NCBI GenBank assembly: GCA_965199285.1
Contig: OZ240687.1
Span: 1,054,001-1,118,000 of the forward strand
Length of the DNA stretch: 64,000 bases
Reading direction: 5' to 3'
From: CBDDGJ01 sp965199285
GTDB taxonomy: Bacteria; Pseudomonadota; Alphaproteobacteria; RS24
The position numbers and the translations under genes are program-made. Below are positions 1-7,374 of this stretch, in pieces (the first letter of the stretch is position 1; each line of letters starts with the position of its first letter). The notes beneath the pieces were generated by a model. The model was not told where the DNA came from and ran no database searches. It saw only the letters and a program-made list of their open reading frames with translations.

Positions 1-326
1 CCACGGGTTATAAAAATATCACCTTGCGAGAGCGCTTGCGCATTTACATGCGGACTATTTAGAATATGAATCCGAAATCTATCAGCCTTATGGCCATTTG
101 CTTGTGCCAAATGCGAGGTTATATTTTGTAAATAAGTTTGCAAAGCTGGTGCTTTATAAAGCCCATTATATTTCGCTAACACTTTTTTATGCTCGGAGTC
201 TTGCCTTATAGACGCAAAGCCCGGCGATGGTTCAACAGGCGATAGCGGCGGCGCACAGCAGCTTAAAACAAAAATAAAAAGGCAGAAATAATTGTGAATT
301 TTCGGTGTGAAGGGTGTTTTTTTCAT
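1..326 (-). CDS. M48-family metalloprotease, N-terminal part (runs off window start)
   Basis: This is an open frame of 108 codons from an ATG at 326 that continues past base 1, so the catalytic HEXXH region is not visible. The start MKKTPFTPKIHNYF is followed by a hydrophobic stretch ending V-L-S-C, which fits a lipoprotein signal. The next part has the layout of bacterial Ste24/BepA-like peptidases: a KYNGLYKAPALQTYLQ segment, then HVNAQALSQGDIFITRG, matching the family's 'N-A-A-L-P-G-G-I-V-T-R-G' pattern. The role would be periplasmic, membrane-attached protein quality control. The family call is an inference from the N-terminal pattern only. The gene is divergent from the tRNA-Arg at 392. 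Confidence 0.7.
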   Translation of the reverse strand, partial: MKKTPFTPKIHNYFCLFIFVLSCCAPPLSPVEPSPGFASIRQDSEHKKVLAKYNGLYKAPALQTYLQNITSHLAQANGHKADRFRIHILNSPHVNAQALSQGDIFITR

Positions 327-391
327 AAATTTTGCTTTATAGCCAGATCTGTATTTTAATAGAAAACCAAGTAACCGTATACAAAAATATG

Positions 392-468
392 GGTCCCGTA
401 GCTCAGTAGGATAGAGCATCAGATTCCTAATCTGAGGGTCGGAGGTTCGAATCCTCCCGGGATCACCA
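392..468 (+). tRNA. tRNA-Arg (anticodon CCT)
   Basis: A full cloverleaf can be drawn by eye. The 7-bp acceptor is GGTCCCG/CGGGATC, the D stem GCTC/GAGC, and the anticodon stem TCAGA/TCTGA with loop TTCCTAA, giving anticodon CCT. The T stem is GGAGG/CCTCC with a TTCGAAT loop, the discriminator is A, and CCA is encoded (466-468). It decodes AGG. Confidence 0.96.
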
Positions 469-491
469 AACAGAGACTATAGAGGAAAAAT

Positions 492-872
492 ATGCCATAT
501 AAAATCATCAGATATTTCACCATTCTACCCTTATTATTTTTCAATATCTCAGTCCACGCTGGCGATCCTGAAAAAGGCGCAAAGGTCTATAAAAAATGTA
601 TTGCCTGTCACATGATCGGGGAGAATGCGAAAAACCGCATCGGCCCCGAACTTAATAATATTATTGGCCGTAAAATAGCCGGCATTGAAGGGTTTTCATA
701 CTCAAAAGCGATGCAAGCCTTTGCGATTGATAATCCTGTCTGGACAGAAGAACTGCTCGGCGAATATCTCAAAAAACCTGCTGCCTTGATTAAAGGCACA
801 CGGATGAGTTTTGTCGGTTTGCGCAAACAGAAAGATGTAGATAATGTGATTGCCTATCTAAAAGCGCAGTAG
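492..872 (+). CDS. Class I c-type cytochrome (cytochrome c2/c550-like)
   Basis: A 126-residue protein with a signal peptide (basic start MPYKIIRY, hydrophobic core, cleavage near VHA-G). The heme attachment motif CIACH lies at about residues 37-41. The candidate sixth ligand is the Met in GTRMSF near residue 106, in the usual place for small class I cytochromes, and the end VIAYLKAQ is typical of the C-terminal helix. It would act in the periplasm as a soluble electron carrier between the bc1 complex and an oxidase. A GAGG ribosome binding site lies just upstream. It stands alone between tRNA-Arg and the repeat array. Confidence 0.9.
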   Translation: MPYKIIRYFTILPLLFFNISVHAGDPEKGAKVYKKCIACHMIGENAKNRIGPELNNIIGRKIAGIEGFSYSKAMQAFAIDNPVWTEELLGEYLKKPAALIKGTRMSFVGLRKQKDVDNVIAYLKAQ

Positions 873-961
873 CTTGCCCTGTGTAGGGGTGACTATTTTC
901 CTCGCTTATGGGCACTATTAAGTTCACACGACTACCCATACCCTAACGAGAAAACCCGCGC

Positions 962-996
962 TTAATAATCCACGTGCATGAAGTAAAGACCGCATG
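962..996 (-). repeat. 35-nt copy of the truA 3' end, next to the 57-bp array
   Basis: Read on the minus strand, these 35 nt match the last 35 nt of truA (12781-12815), stop codon included, with three mismatches. A second copy is at 12914-12948. Here it directly abuts the first palindromic unit of the array, exactly as the copy at 12914 abuts its shortened unit. There is no reading frame into it, so it is a displaced fragment and not a gene end. Confidence 0.85.
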
Positions 997-1327
997 CCGC
1001 ATCGACCGAGCGAAACGAAGTGAAGTGAGATAAGTTGATGCGCCAAGAAAGAGCCGCATCGGCCGAGCGAAACGAAGTGAAGTGAGATAAGTTGATGCGC
1101 CAAGAAAGAGCCGCATCGGCCGAGCGAAACGAAGTGAAGTGAGATAAGTTGATGCGCCAAGAAAGAGCCGCATCGACCGAGCGAAACGAAGTGAAGTGAG
1201 ATAAGTTGATGCGCCAAGAAAGAGCCGCATCGACCGAGCGAAACGAAGTGAAGTGAGATAAGTTGATGCGCCAAGAAAGAGCCGCATCGACCGAGCGAAA
1301 CGAAGTGAAGTGAGATAAGTTGATGCG
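996..1327 (+). repeat. 57-bp tandem repeat array, six units (last truncated)
   Basis: Units begin at 996, 1053, 1110, 1167, 1224 and 1281, an exact period of 57, with the last unit stopping after GATGCG near 1327. Each unit starts CCGCATCRACCGAGCG and ends GATAAGTTGATGCGCC followed by an AAGAAAGAG linker. The ends CGCATCRAC and GTTGATGCG are inverted, so a unit can fold as a hairpin. Units 2 and 3 share GGCCGAG where the others have GACCGAG, which suggests expansion by slippage or unequal crossing over. Because 57 is a multiple of 3, long open frames on the minus strand are artefacts. Related single copies lie at 41790 and 12867. Confidence 0.95.
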
Positions 1328-1334
1328 GCGTTTT

Positions 1335-1440
1335 TCTCGTTCACGCTAGTGATGCTTACGCATCACCGCTCCACCGGGGCGGCGGAACTATTCGCCGGGC
1401 TTGCAGTCGCAAGCCTATTCCTTTGCACCATCCAGTCTGT
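1335..1440. repeat. Mosaic of palindromic hairpins (intergenic repeat family)
   Basis: Contains a TTCACG start, a hairpin GTGATGC/GCATCAC (1349-1366), a GC-rich CCGGGGCGG stretch, and hairpin GGCTTGC/GCAAGCC around AGTC (1398-1415), then CTATTCC and a TGCACCATCCAG tail. The same modules recur at 21725-21985, 22355-22475, 45805-45935 and 52990-53105. Here they sit directly upstream of the promoter of structured RNA copy 1. Confidence 0.7.
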
Positions 1441-1447
1441 TTCCCCT

Positions 1448-1475
1448 TTGACATCGCCCTCTTTTGTGCTAGTCT
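1448..1475 (+). promoter_or_regulatory. Promoter of structured RNA copy 1
   Basis: TTGACA (1448-1453), a 16-bp spacer, and TAGTCT (1470-1475) with an extended TG at 1467-1468. The same TAGTCT or TAATCT box lies at the same place before copies 2, 3 and 6, which supports its being real. Transcription would start near 1482, at the first hairpin. Confidence 0.7.
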
Positions 1476-1481
1476 ACCAAT

Positions 1482-1720
1482 GTCGATGAAAATCGACATG
1501 AAGGGGGATTAGAAACCCTCAATCAAACGATGGCCGACAATAAGCGGCCTTAAAACCTCTTATTGCCCGATTATTATATAGGCAGATGCTCTTGTCGTTA
1601 TTATTGTGTCGGGGTGACGACGCTATACAATAGCCGTTCGCGGTAAAAGCGTCGTGGCTATTCGTTTGATTGGTCTTTCTAACACCCCGGCATCAGATCT
1701 TGTTTTTCTGATGCCGTTTT
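1482..1720 (+). ncRNA. Structured RNA with pseudoknot, copy 1 (leader of a small membrane protein gene)
   Basis: Helices seen by eye, in order. A 5' hairpin TGTCGAT-GAAA-ATCGACA (1481-1498) is followed by a G-rich/C-rich hairpin (1503-1519). P1 is AATCAAACG (1521-1529) with CGTTTGATT (1663-1671). P2 is CGGGGTG (1610-1616) with CACCCCG (1683-1689), crossing P1 and so making a pseudoknot. P3 is ACGACGC (1617-1623) with GCGTCGT (1649-1655), enclosing an A-rich strand and the hairpin CCG-TTCG-CGG. A final hairpin CGGCATCAG/CTGATGCCG followed by TTTTG looks like an intrinsic terminator and shares bases with the 3' strand of P2. The ribosome binding site and start of the 81-residue gene follow within about 40 nt. 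Cis-regulation (attenuator or riboswitch) is an inference; a stand-alone RNA is also possible. Confidence 0.75.
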
Positions 1721-1753
1721 GTTTGACCCATGTAAAACAGAAAGGAAAAGCCA

Positions 1754-1999
1754 ATGCATGAGTATAATGTCTGGGCGGATATGCTCAATAAATATCACAC
1801 CTCAACCGATCTCGTCCAAGCCATATGGATTATATCTTTTACCATCATCACTGTGACCCTAATGATTGGGCTAAAAAATACCGTGAAATGGATTGCGGAC
1901 AGGTTCGGCAAGGATAAGCCCAAAGGTAAAGATACGGTTCATCACCCCGAAAGCTATTTGCTTAATATTGATGAAGATCCTCCCAAGCCGAAACTATAA
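1754..1999 (+). CDS. Small single-pass membrane protein, family A (paralogue at 12956)
   Basis: An 81-residue protein of unknown function. Residues 1-22 are polar and aromatic (starting MHEYNVWADMLNKY), residues about 23-43 form one transmembrane helix (IWIISFTIITVTLMIGL), and the rest is a charged tail with KWIADRFGKDK. The gene at 12956-13138 encodes a clear paralogue sharing WAD-L-K-, the whole IWIISFTI helix and KW--DRF-K-K. Both genes are preceded by the same structured RNA. AAGGAAAAGCC before the ATG is the ribosome binding site. The family was not recognised. The conserved helix and the shared leader argue that it is a real, regulated gene. Confidence 0.8.
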   Translation: MHEYNVWADMLNKYHTSTDLVQAIWIISFTIITVTLMIGLKNTVKWIADRFGKDKPKGKDTVHHPESYLLNIDEDPPKPKL

Positions 2000-2043
2000 A
2001 ACCTGCCGGAGGATCAAAATCTATCGCAAAACCATATGGCGTA

Positions 2044-4548
2044 TTATAATTGCCGCAATGTCGCGGCTGTAGGCGCGCGCAAAACATGCCATGTGCCGAT
2101 AAGCCCAAGCAGCATGGTCGTGCTTATGGTCGCCATGATAATCGCAAAAAGTTCAGACGCAAAAAGAATATAATCGGCTTGCAGAATATTTGTCACCACC
2201 GCCCAAGCGATAAAATGCGCGGTGAGCGCCGCAATCAGCGCCACCACAATGCCGATGATAATATATTCGCGCAACACCACGCTTAAAATATGCCGCCGCG
2301 TCGCGCCCACCACTTTCATCATCACTGCATCATAGACCCGCAATCTATGGCTGCTTGCCAATGCGCCTGCCAAAACCAAAACCCCCGCGCATAGGCTGAT
2401 AATGCTTAATATCCGGATTGCCAGCGCAAAGCGGTCAATAATACGGCGCGCCATTTCAACCGTTTCTTTGACCCGAATAATGGTGATATTGGGGTAAGCT
2501 GTGGCGATTTTTTTCTGTAGCGCAATCTCGCGCGCATCACTTTTTGTATCGGCAAGGTTGAGGCTGGCAAGATAGCTATGCGGCGCGGATTGTAAAGGAA
2601 CGGGCGAAAACACCAGCGCGAAATTAATCCCGCCTGAGCCCCAATCAATGGCGCGCAAATTGACAATTTTCGCTTCCATATCGCGCCCCAATACATTCAC
2701 CCGAATGCTATCGCCAAGTTTAAGCGAAAGCGCGCGCGCACTTTCCACATCTAAAGAGACAAGTGGTGGGCCTTGATAATCCTCCGCCCACCATGTGCCA
2801 GCGATAATTTTATCACCCGCCGCCGGCGTTGCAGAATAGGTGATATAGCGGTCACCGCGCAAAATCCACGCCTCTTCCGGAATATTTTTCATATTCACCA
2901 CCAGCGCCCCATTTAAGGCGATAATCCGCCCGCGCAGCATCGGCGTTTTTTGTAAATTCACGACATCAGATTCTTGCCGCACCATTGCTTCAAATTCATC
3001 AATCTGGTTTGGCGCAATATCAACCAGAAAAAAACTAGGGGCGCGTTCCGGCAAACCATTTTGTAATTGCACTTCCAAATTACGGTCAATCAAAATAATC
3101 GCCGCAAGCAAGCTCACCGATAGGCCAATAGATAAAATCATCGCCTGCAAGGGGGATTGCGGGCGGATAAGATTGGAAAACGCAAGCCGCATCGAAAAGG
3201 ATGAAGAATAGTCACGCATATAATGCGCGCCATATTTTAATAATTTAATCGATAGCTGCAACGCCAAAAAGCTCAAGCCCATGCCGCCAGCAAACCATAA
3301 GACAATATCTATGCGCGGGGAGATGAAAAAGGCAATCGCCACCAGCATGGCGAAACAGGCCGCCACCATGAGGCGATAAAACACTTTCGGAAAAGCAGCG
3401 GCTTGTGACTCTTGGCTGCGAAACAGGCAGGCGGCGGTGATGAGATGAATTTTCCCCAATGGCCATAAGCTAAAGGCAAGGCTGGTAAACAAGCCAAATC
3501 CGGCAGCTGTGAGAAGCGGGGGGGGATATATTGCCGGCGCAATCGGCACCGGAATAAGCGCACCGGCAAGGCTATCTATCGCATAAGGCGTAGCGATGCC
3601 GATAAGCGCGCCAATCAGAATAGCGATAAGGCTTAGCACCATAATTTGCCCTAAATATAAAATCACGCTCTGACGGGCGGTTGCACCAAGCGATTTATAA
3701 ATAGCGATTGAGTCGCGCCGCACCCGTAAATAAGCGCTTACCGCATGCCCCACCCCAACCCCGCCAATCATCAGCGTGGACAGACCAATAAGGGTGAGAA
3801 AAATCGTTATTCTTTCAATCCCGCGTCGGGTCGAGGCCGCGCCCTCTTCATAACCGCGAATACGCCAGCCGCTTTCGCCAAAATCGCGTTGCGCGGCTTT
3901 GATAAGCTCTTCTGCTTTGGCAGGCTCATCGAGCCTTAAGCGATAGTGATAATTAATCAAACTGCCCGCTTGCACCAGACCGCTTTGCGGCAGGCTTGCC
4001 GCTGCCATCAAAATACGCGGTGCGAATGAAAACCCCATAGATAGCCGGTCATCCTCTTTTTCAATCTGCCCCTGAATGCGATAAGATTGCGTCCCTATCC
4101 GTAGCTTATCGCCAATCGCAAGCCCAAGGCGGGCAAGCAATATTTCATCAACAATAATGCCGGCATCAACACTTATAGGGGGAAGCGGCGACACCTCGCC
4201 ATAAAGCGGGTAGAGATGGTCAACCGCTTTAATTTCTGCCATCGCCACTTCATCAGGCGTATGCACCATAGCGCGCAGGCTCATAATTTCAGTGACCGTG
4301 CCATAGCGATTGATAAATGCACGTTCGGCATTTGTGGCCGGACGATTGGCCAGCCGAAACTCAAAATCGCCGCCCAATATAGTGCGCCCTTCTTCTTGCA
4401 AGCCTTGATGCAGACTTGCCGATAAAGAGCCAAGCGCGGCAATCAGGCTTATCCCCAAAATCAGACAGGCAAGAAAAATCCGCAAACCCCGAAAGCCGCC
4501 GCGCAAATCACGCGCCACCCATTTTATCATTGTCACCATATTACCCAT
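2044..4548 (-). CDS. ABC transporter permease, YbbP/FtsX-type (MacB-like)
   Basis: An 834-residue inner-membrane protein with the layout of YbbP-type permeases. An N-terminal transmembrane helix (about 20-42) leads to a large extracytoplasmic region. Then comes a FtsX-type core of three helices (about 245-355), further helices near 395-440 and 475-495, a second extracytoplasmic region, and a final FtsX core (about 715-825) ending LRAPTAATLRQL. It lies 7 nt downstream of an ABC ATPase gene, and a TesA-like esterase gene is divergent from that, the same trio as E. coli ybbP-ybbA-tesA. The substrate is unknown; lipid or lipoprotein handling is usually assumed. The start may be at the internal ATG before MIKWVARDL, since several ATGs occur in the first seven codons. 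Confidence 0.85.
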   Translation of the reverse strand: MGNMVTMIKWVARDLRGGFRGLRIFLACLILGISLIAALGSLSASLHQGLQEEGRTILGGDFEFRLANRPATNAERAFINRYGTVTEIMSLRAMVHTPDEVAMAEIKAVDHLYPLYGEVSPLPPISVDAGIIVDEILLARLGLAIGDKLRIGTQSYRIQGQIEKEDDRLSMGFSFAPRILMAAASLPQSGLVQAGSLINYHYRLRLDEPAKAEELIKAAQRDFGESGWRIRGYEEGAASTRRGIERITIFLTLIGLSTLMIGGVGVGHAVSAYLRVRRDSIAIYKSLGATARQSVILYLGQIMVLSLIAILIGALIGIATPYAIDSLAGALIPVPIAPAIYPPPLLTAAGFGLFTSLAFSLWPLGKIHLITAACLFRSQESQAAAFPKVFYRLMVAACFAMLVAIAFFISPRIDIVLWFAGGMGLSFLALQLSIKLLKYGAHYMRDYSSSFSMRLAFSNLIRPQSPLQAMILSIGLSVSLLAAIILIDRNLEVQLQNGLPERAPSFFLVDIAPNQIDEFEAMVRQESDVVNLQKTPMLRGRIIALNGALVVNMKNIPEEAWILRGDRYITYSATPAAGDKIIAGTWWAEDYQGPPLVSLDVESARALSLKLGDSIRVNVLGRDMEAKIVNLRAIDWGSGGINFALVFSPVPLQSAPHSYLASLNLADTKSDAREIALQKKIATAYPNITIIRVKETVEMARRIIDRFALAIRILSIISLCAGVLVLAGALASSHRLRVYDAVMMKVVGATRRHILSVVLREYIIIGIVVALIAALTAHFIAWAVVTNILQADYILFASELFAIIMATISTTMLLGLIGTWHVLRAPTAATLRQL

Positions 4549-4555
4549 AAGCGGT

Positions 4556-5230
4556 TTACGTCACCGCGCCTTCATCCGATATACGACCATCGCGCATATG
4601 CAGCGTCTCATCGCACTGATTGGCGAGGTGAATATCATGGGTGATGAGAAGGAAGGTTGTCTTTTGCTCGTGGACGAGGTCAAAAACAAGTTGCATAATC
4701 TGGCTGCCGGTTTGCTGGTCTAGATTGCCGGTTAATTCATCTGCCAATAATATATTTGGCTTGCTGATTAAGGCACGCGCAATCGCCACGCGCTGCTGCT
4801 CGCCGCCTGATAATTGGCGCGGATAATGATGCAAACGCTCGGCAAGCCCAATCCTTGCCAGAAACTCTTTCGCTTTTTCGAATATATTTTTTTCACCCAA
4901 AAGCTCAAGCGGCAAGGCGACATTCTCAACCGCCGTCATGGTCGGGATAAGATGAAATGACTGAAACACAATCCCGACATTTTGCCGCCGAAATAGGGCG
5001 CGTTCATCTTCATCCATCGCGCTTATATCTTGCCCAGCTAGCAGCACCCGTCCGCTTGTGGCTTGCTCGAGCCCCGCCAAAACCATCAGCAGGCTCGACT
5101 TGCCACTACCCGAAGGGCCAACCAGCCCCATTTTTTTTGCCGCCTCAATGTGTAAATCAATCCCCCGCAATATCTCGACATTGCCAGATTGCGCGGCAAG
5201 GGATAATGTTAAATTCTCAACCTTAATCAT
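4556..5230 (-). CDS. ABC transporter ATP-binding protein, YbbA/LolD-like
   Basis: A 224-residue ATPase with all nucleotide-binding motifs: Walker A GPSGSGKSS (about 38-46), Q-loop in VGIVFQSF, signature LSGGEQQRVAIARAL (about 139-153), Walker B ILLADELTGNLD and the H-loop residue in LLITHD. The length and sequence pattern fit the LolD/YbbA/MacB class that pairs with FtsX-type permeases, and the permease gene follows directly. It would energise the complex from the cytoplasmic side. Only 36 bp separate it from the divergent esterase gene, so the two promoters must overlap. Confidence 0.9.
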   Translation of the reverse strand: MIKVENLTLSLAAQSGNVEILRGIDLHIEAAKKMGLVGPSGSGKSSLLMVLAGLEQATSGRVLLAGQDISAMDEDERALFRRQNVGIVFQSFHLIPTMTAVENVALPLELLGEKNIFEKAKEFLARIGLAERLHHYPRQLSGGEQQRVAIARALISKPNILLADELTGNLDQQTGSQIMQLVFDLVHEQKTTFLLITHDIHLANQCDETLHMRDGRISDEGAVT

Positions 5231-5266
5231 TTTTTCTTTTCTCTATTTGTGCTTATATAAACGGAA

Positions 5267-5956
5267 ATGATGTTAAAATCCGTTTATAAACATATGAATA
5301 AATTCCGCCATATTTTTTCTAGTCTTTTTCTGTTTTTTTGTCTGCATGGGTTTTTTGCATCGGCAGAAGCGGCGCCGCTAAACCCCACGCCAATAAAAAT
5401 CGTCGCATTGGGGGATAGTCTGACGGCGGGCTATGGTCTTGCCCCTAATGCCGGCTTTGTGCCGCAATTACAAAAGCGGCTGGGGGATGAGGTGGTCATT
5501 ATAAATGCCGGCGTTTCGGGGGATACGACAATGGGCGGCTTGGCACGGCTGGGATGGAGCGTGCCATCGGATACGGATATTGTTATTCTCGAACTTGGCG
5601 CGAATGATGCCTTGCGCGGCATTGACCCGGCGCTTACGCGGAAAAACCTTGCCGCGATTATCACCCACTTACAGGCACAAAATATTGATATTTTGCTGGC
5701 GGGCATGTTTGCGCCGCGCAATTATGGCGATGGTTACATACAAGCCTTTGATGCGATTTACCCTGCGCTGGCGCAGCAATATAATATCGCGCTTTTCCCG
5801 TTTTTCTTGCAAGATGTGGCGGGCGTGCCTGCGCTTAATTTAGCCGATGGCATTCATCCCAATAAAAAAGGGGTTGCGCTTATTGTGCAAAATATTCTAC
5901 CTCATATAAGCGCCCTGATTGAAAAACACATTAAAAAGTATCAGGGCATAAAATAA
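5267..5956 (+). CDS. tesA: SGNH-family arylesterase / lysophospholipase (TesA-like)
   Basis: A 229-residue secreted esterase. A signal peptide ends near ASAEA, then the SGNH blocks follow in order: GDSLTAG (block I, nucleophile Ser), NAGVSGDT (block II, Gly), GANDAL (block III, Asn), and DGIHPNKKG (block V, catalytic Asp and His). It would hydrolyse short acyl esters, thioesters or lysophospholipids in the periplasm. It sits divergent from the YbbA-type ATPase, a conserved pairing. Starts at 5267, 5270 and 5294 are all possible; the one at 5294 gives the most standard signal peptide, but none has a good ribosome binding site. Confidence 0.88.
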   Translation: MMLKSVYKHMNKFRHIFSSLFLFFCLHGFFASAEAAPLNPTPIKIVALGDSLTAGYGLAPNAGFVPQLQKRLGDEVVIINAGVSGDTTMGGLARLGWSVPSDTDIVILELGANDALRGIDPALTRKNLAAIITHLQAQNIDILLAGMFAPRNYGDGYIQAFDAIYPALAQQYNIALFPFFLQDVAGVPALNLADGIHPNKKGVALIVQNILPHISALIEKHIKKYQGIK

Positions 5957-5979
5957 ACAGACGATAAGGGGAGCAGGGA

Positions 5980-7023
5980 ATGGATTATCGCAAACTTGGA
6001 CATACGGATATTATGGTAAGCGCCATTTGTTTGGGCACTATGACATGGGGGCAGCAAAATACTGAAGCCGAAGGTCATGAACAAATGGATTATGCGGTTG
6101 ATATGGGTATCAATTTTTTTGATACGGCGGAATTATACCCCATCCCGCCAAAGGCTGAAACGCAAGGCGAGACCGAACGGATTATCGGCACATGGTTTCA
6201 AAAAAACAATAATCGCGACAAGATTATTCTTGCTACCAAAGTGGCGGGGCGCAGCCCGATGACATGGTTTCGCAAAGATGGTGCAGCGTGCGAACAAACC
6301 CCGCAACAAATCCGCGAAGCGATAGAGGGCAGCCTGAAACGTCTGCAAACTGATTACATCGACCTTTATCAATTACATTGGCCAGACCGCCCTATTCGGC
6401 TTTTTGGTGGGCTTGGCTATAAGCATATGGGCGATGAGATAAATAAGATTGAAGATATTCTCGATGTGTTAGGCGCGCTGGTGCAAGAAGGGAAGATTCG
6501 CCATGCCGGACTTTCTAATGAAACCCCATGGGGGATTATGAAATTTTTACAACATGCCGAAGCCGACAGCAAGAAGCCCCGCATTGTTTCGGTACAAAAT
6601 GCCTATAATCTTCTGAACCGGATTTACGAGCTTGGCAGCTCGGAGATTTTTCATCACGAAGGGGTTGGTTTGCTGGCTTATTCTCCCTTGGCGCAAGGGT
6701 TTTTAAGCGGCAAATATCTGGATGGAGCCGTACCACCCGGATCCCGCAAATCGCTCGCCGATCGTATGCAGCGCTATGAAACCGTCGGCGCAGAAACAGC
6801 CATTCGCGAATATCTTGCGGTGGCAGAAAAATATGGGCTTGATCCCACCCAAATGGCCAACCAATTTGTGACCACCCGCGATTTTGTGACCTCAAATATT
6901 ATTGGCGCAACCACAATGGAGCAGTTAAAACTGGCCGTAACCAGCATAGAGGTTGAGCTTACCGAAGAGATTCTCAAAGACATAGAAGCGATACATTTAA
7001 GGGCGCCGAATATTTGCCCTTAA
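5980..7023 (+). CDS. Aldo/keto reductase (Tas-like)
   Basis: A 347-residue NADPH-dependent oxidoreductase of the aldo/keto reductase superfamily. The catalytic tetrad can be placed: Asp and Tyr in FFDTAELYP, Lys in LATKVAG, and His in YQLHWPDRP. The cofactor-binding end contains SNIIGATTMEQL. The closest pattern I know is the Tas / YghZ-like group with its long loop after the tetrad Tyr (PKAETQGETERIIG). The substrate is unknown. The ribosome binding site AGGGGAGCAGGG lies just before the ATG. It is co-directional with the esterase gene and with phhB, with short gaps, so they may be one transcript. Confidence 0.9.
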   Translation: MDYRKLGHTDIMVSAICLGTMTWGQQNTEAEGHEQMDYAVDMGINFFDTAELYPIPPKAETQGETERIIGTWFQKNNNRDKIILATKVAGRSPMTWFRKDGAACEQTPQQIREAIEGSLKRLQTDYIDLYQLHWPDRPIRLFGGLGYKHMGDEINKIEDILDVLGALVQEGKIRHAGLSNETPWGIMKFLQHAEADSKKPRIVSVQNAYNLLNRIYELGSSEIFHHEGVGLLAYSPLAQGFLSGKYLDGAVPPGSRKSLADRMQRYETVGAETAIREYLAVAEKYGLDPTQMANQFVTTRDFVTSNIIGATTMEQLKLAVTSIEVELTEEILKDIEAIHLRAPNICP

Positions 7024-7056
7024 GAGGGAATTTTTGTGCATCGATAGGGAGGCAAG

Positions 7057-7374
7057 ATGATGGTTGAAAAGTTAACACCTGCTGCCCGCAAAAAAGCGCT
7101 TGCGGCACTCCCTGGTTGGCAGCAGGTTAAAGGGCGTGATGCGATTCATAAAGAGTTTATATTTTCTGATTTCCAAAAAGCCTTCGCCTGGATGACCGCA
7201 ATGGCGCTGATGGCTGAAAAAATGGATCATCACCCCGAATGGTTTAATGTCTATAATAAAGTCGCGGTGACATTAACCACGCATGATGCAGCGGGGCTTT
7301 CTGAGCGTGATATTGCGCTGGCACGACATATGAATAAAACCGCCGGTGCGGCGGGGCGCACATCATCACGCTAA
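7057..7374 (+). CDS. phhB: 4a-hydroxytetrahydrobiopterin dehydratase (pterin carbinolamine dehydratase)
   Basis: A 105-residue protein covering the whole small family. It shows the conserved W-F-F start (HKEFIFSDFQKAFAWMTAMA) and the active-site block KMDHHPEWFNVYNKV, whose histidines catalyse dehydration of the carbinolamine, followed by LTTHDAAGLSERDIALA. It recycles the pterin cofactor of aromatic amino acid hydroxylases; no such hydroxylase is in the window. GGGAGG precedes the start. The stop overlaps by one base the start of the next gene, implying coupled translation. Confidence 0.92.
   Translation: MMVEKLTPAARKKALAALPGWQQVKGRDAIHKEFIFSDFQKAFAWMTAMALMAEKMDHHPEWFNVYNKVAVTLTTHDAAGLSERDIALARHMNKTAGAAGRTSSR

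Noticed and set aside
924..1344. Two long minus-strand open frames with 19-residue repeats over the 57-bp array
   Set aside because: They exist only because 57 is divisible by 3 and the unit lacks stops in these frames. There is no ribosome binding site, no conserved domain, and single units elsewhere break genes.
1482..1720. Retron msr/msd or group II intron as an explanation of the structured RNA
   Set aside because: No reverse transcriptase is near any of the six copies, and there is no intron domain V-like hairpin or conserved branching-G arrangement.
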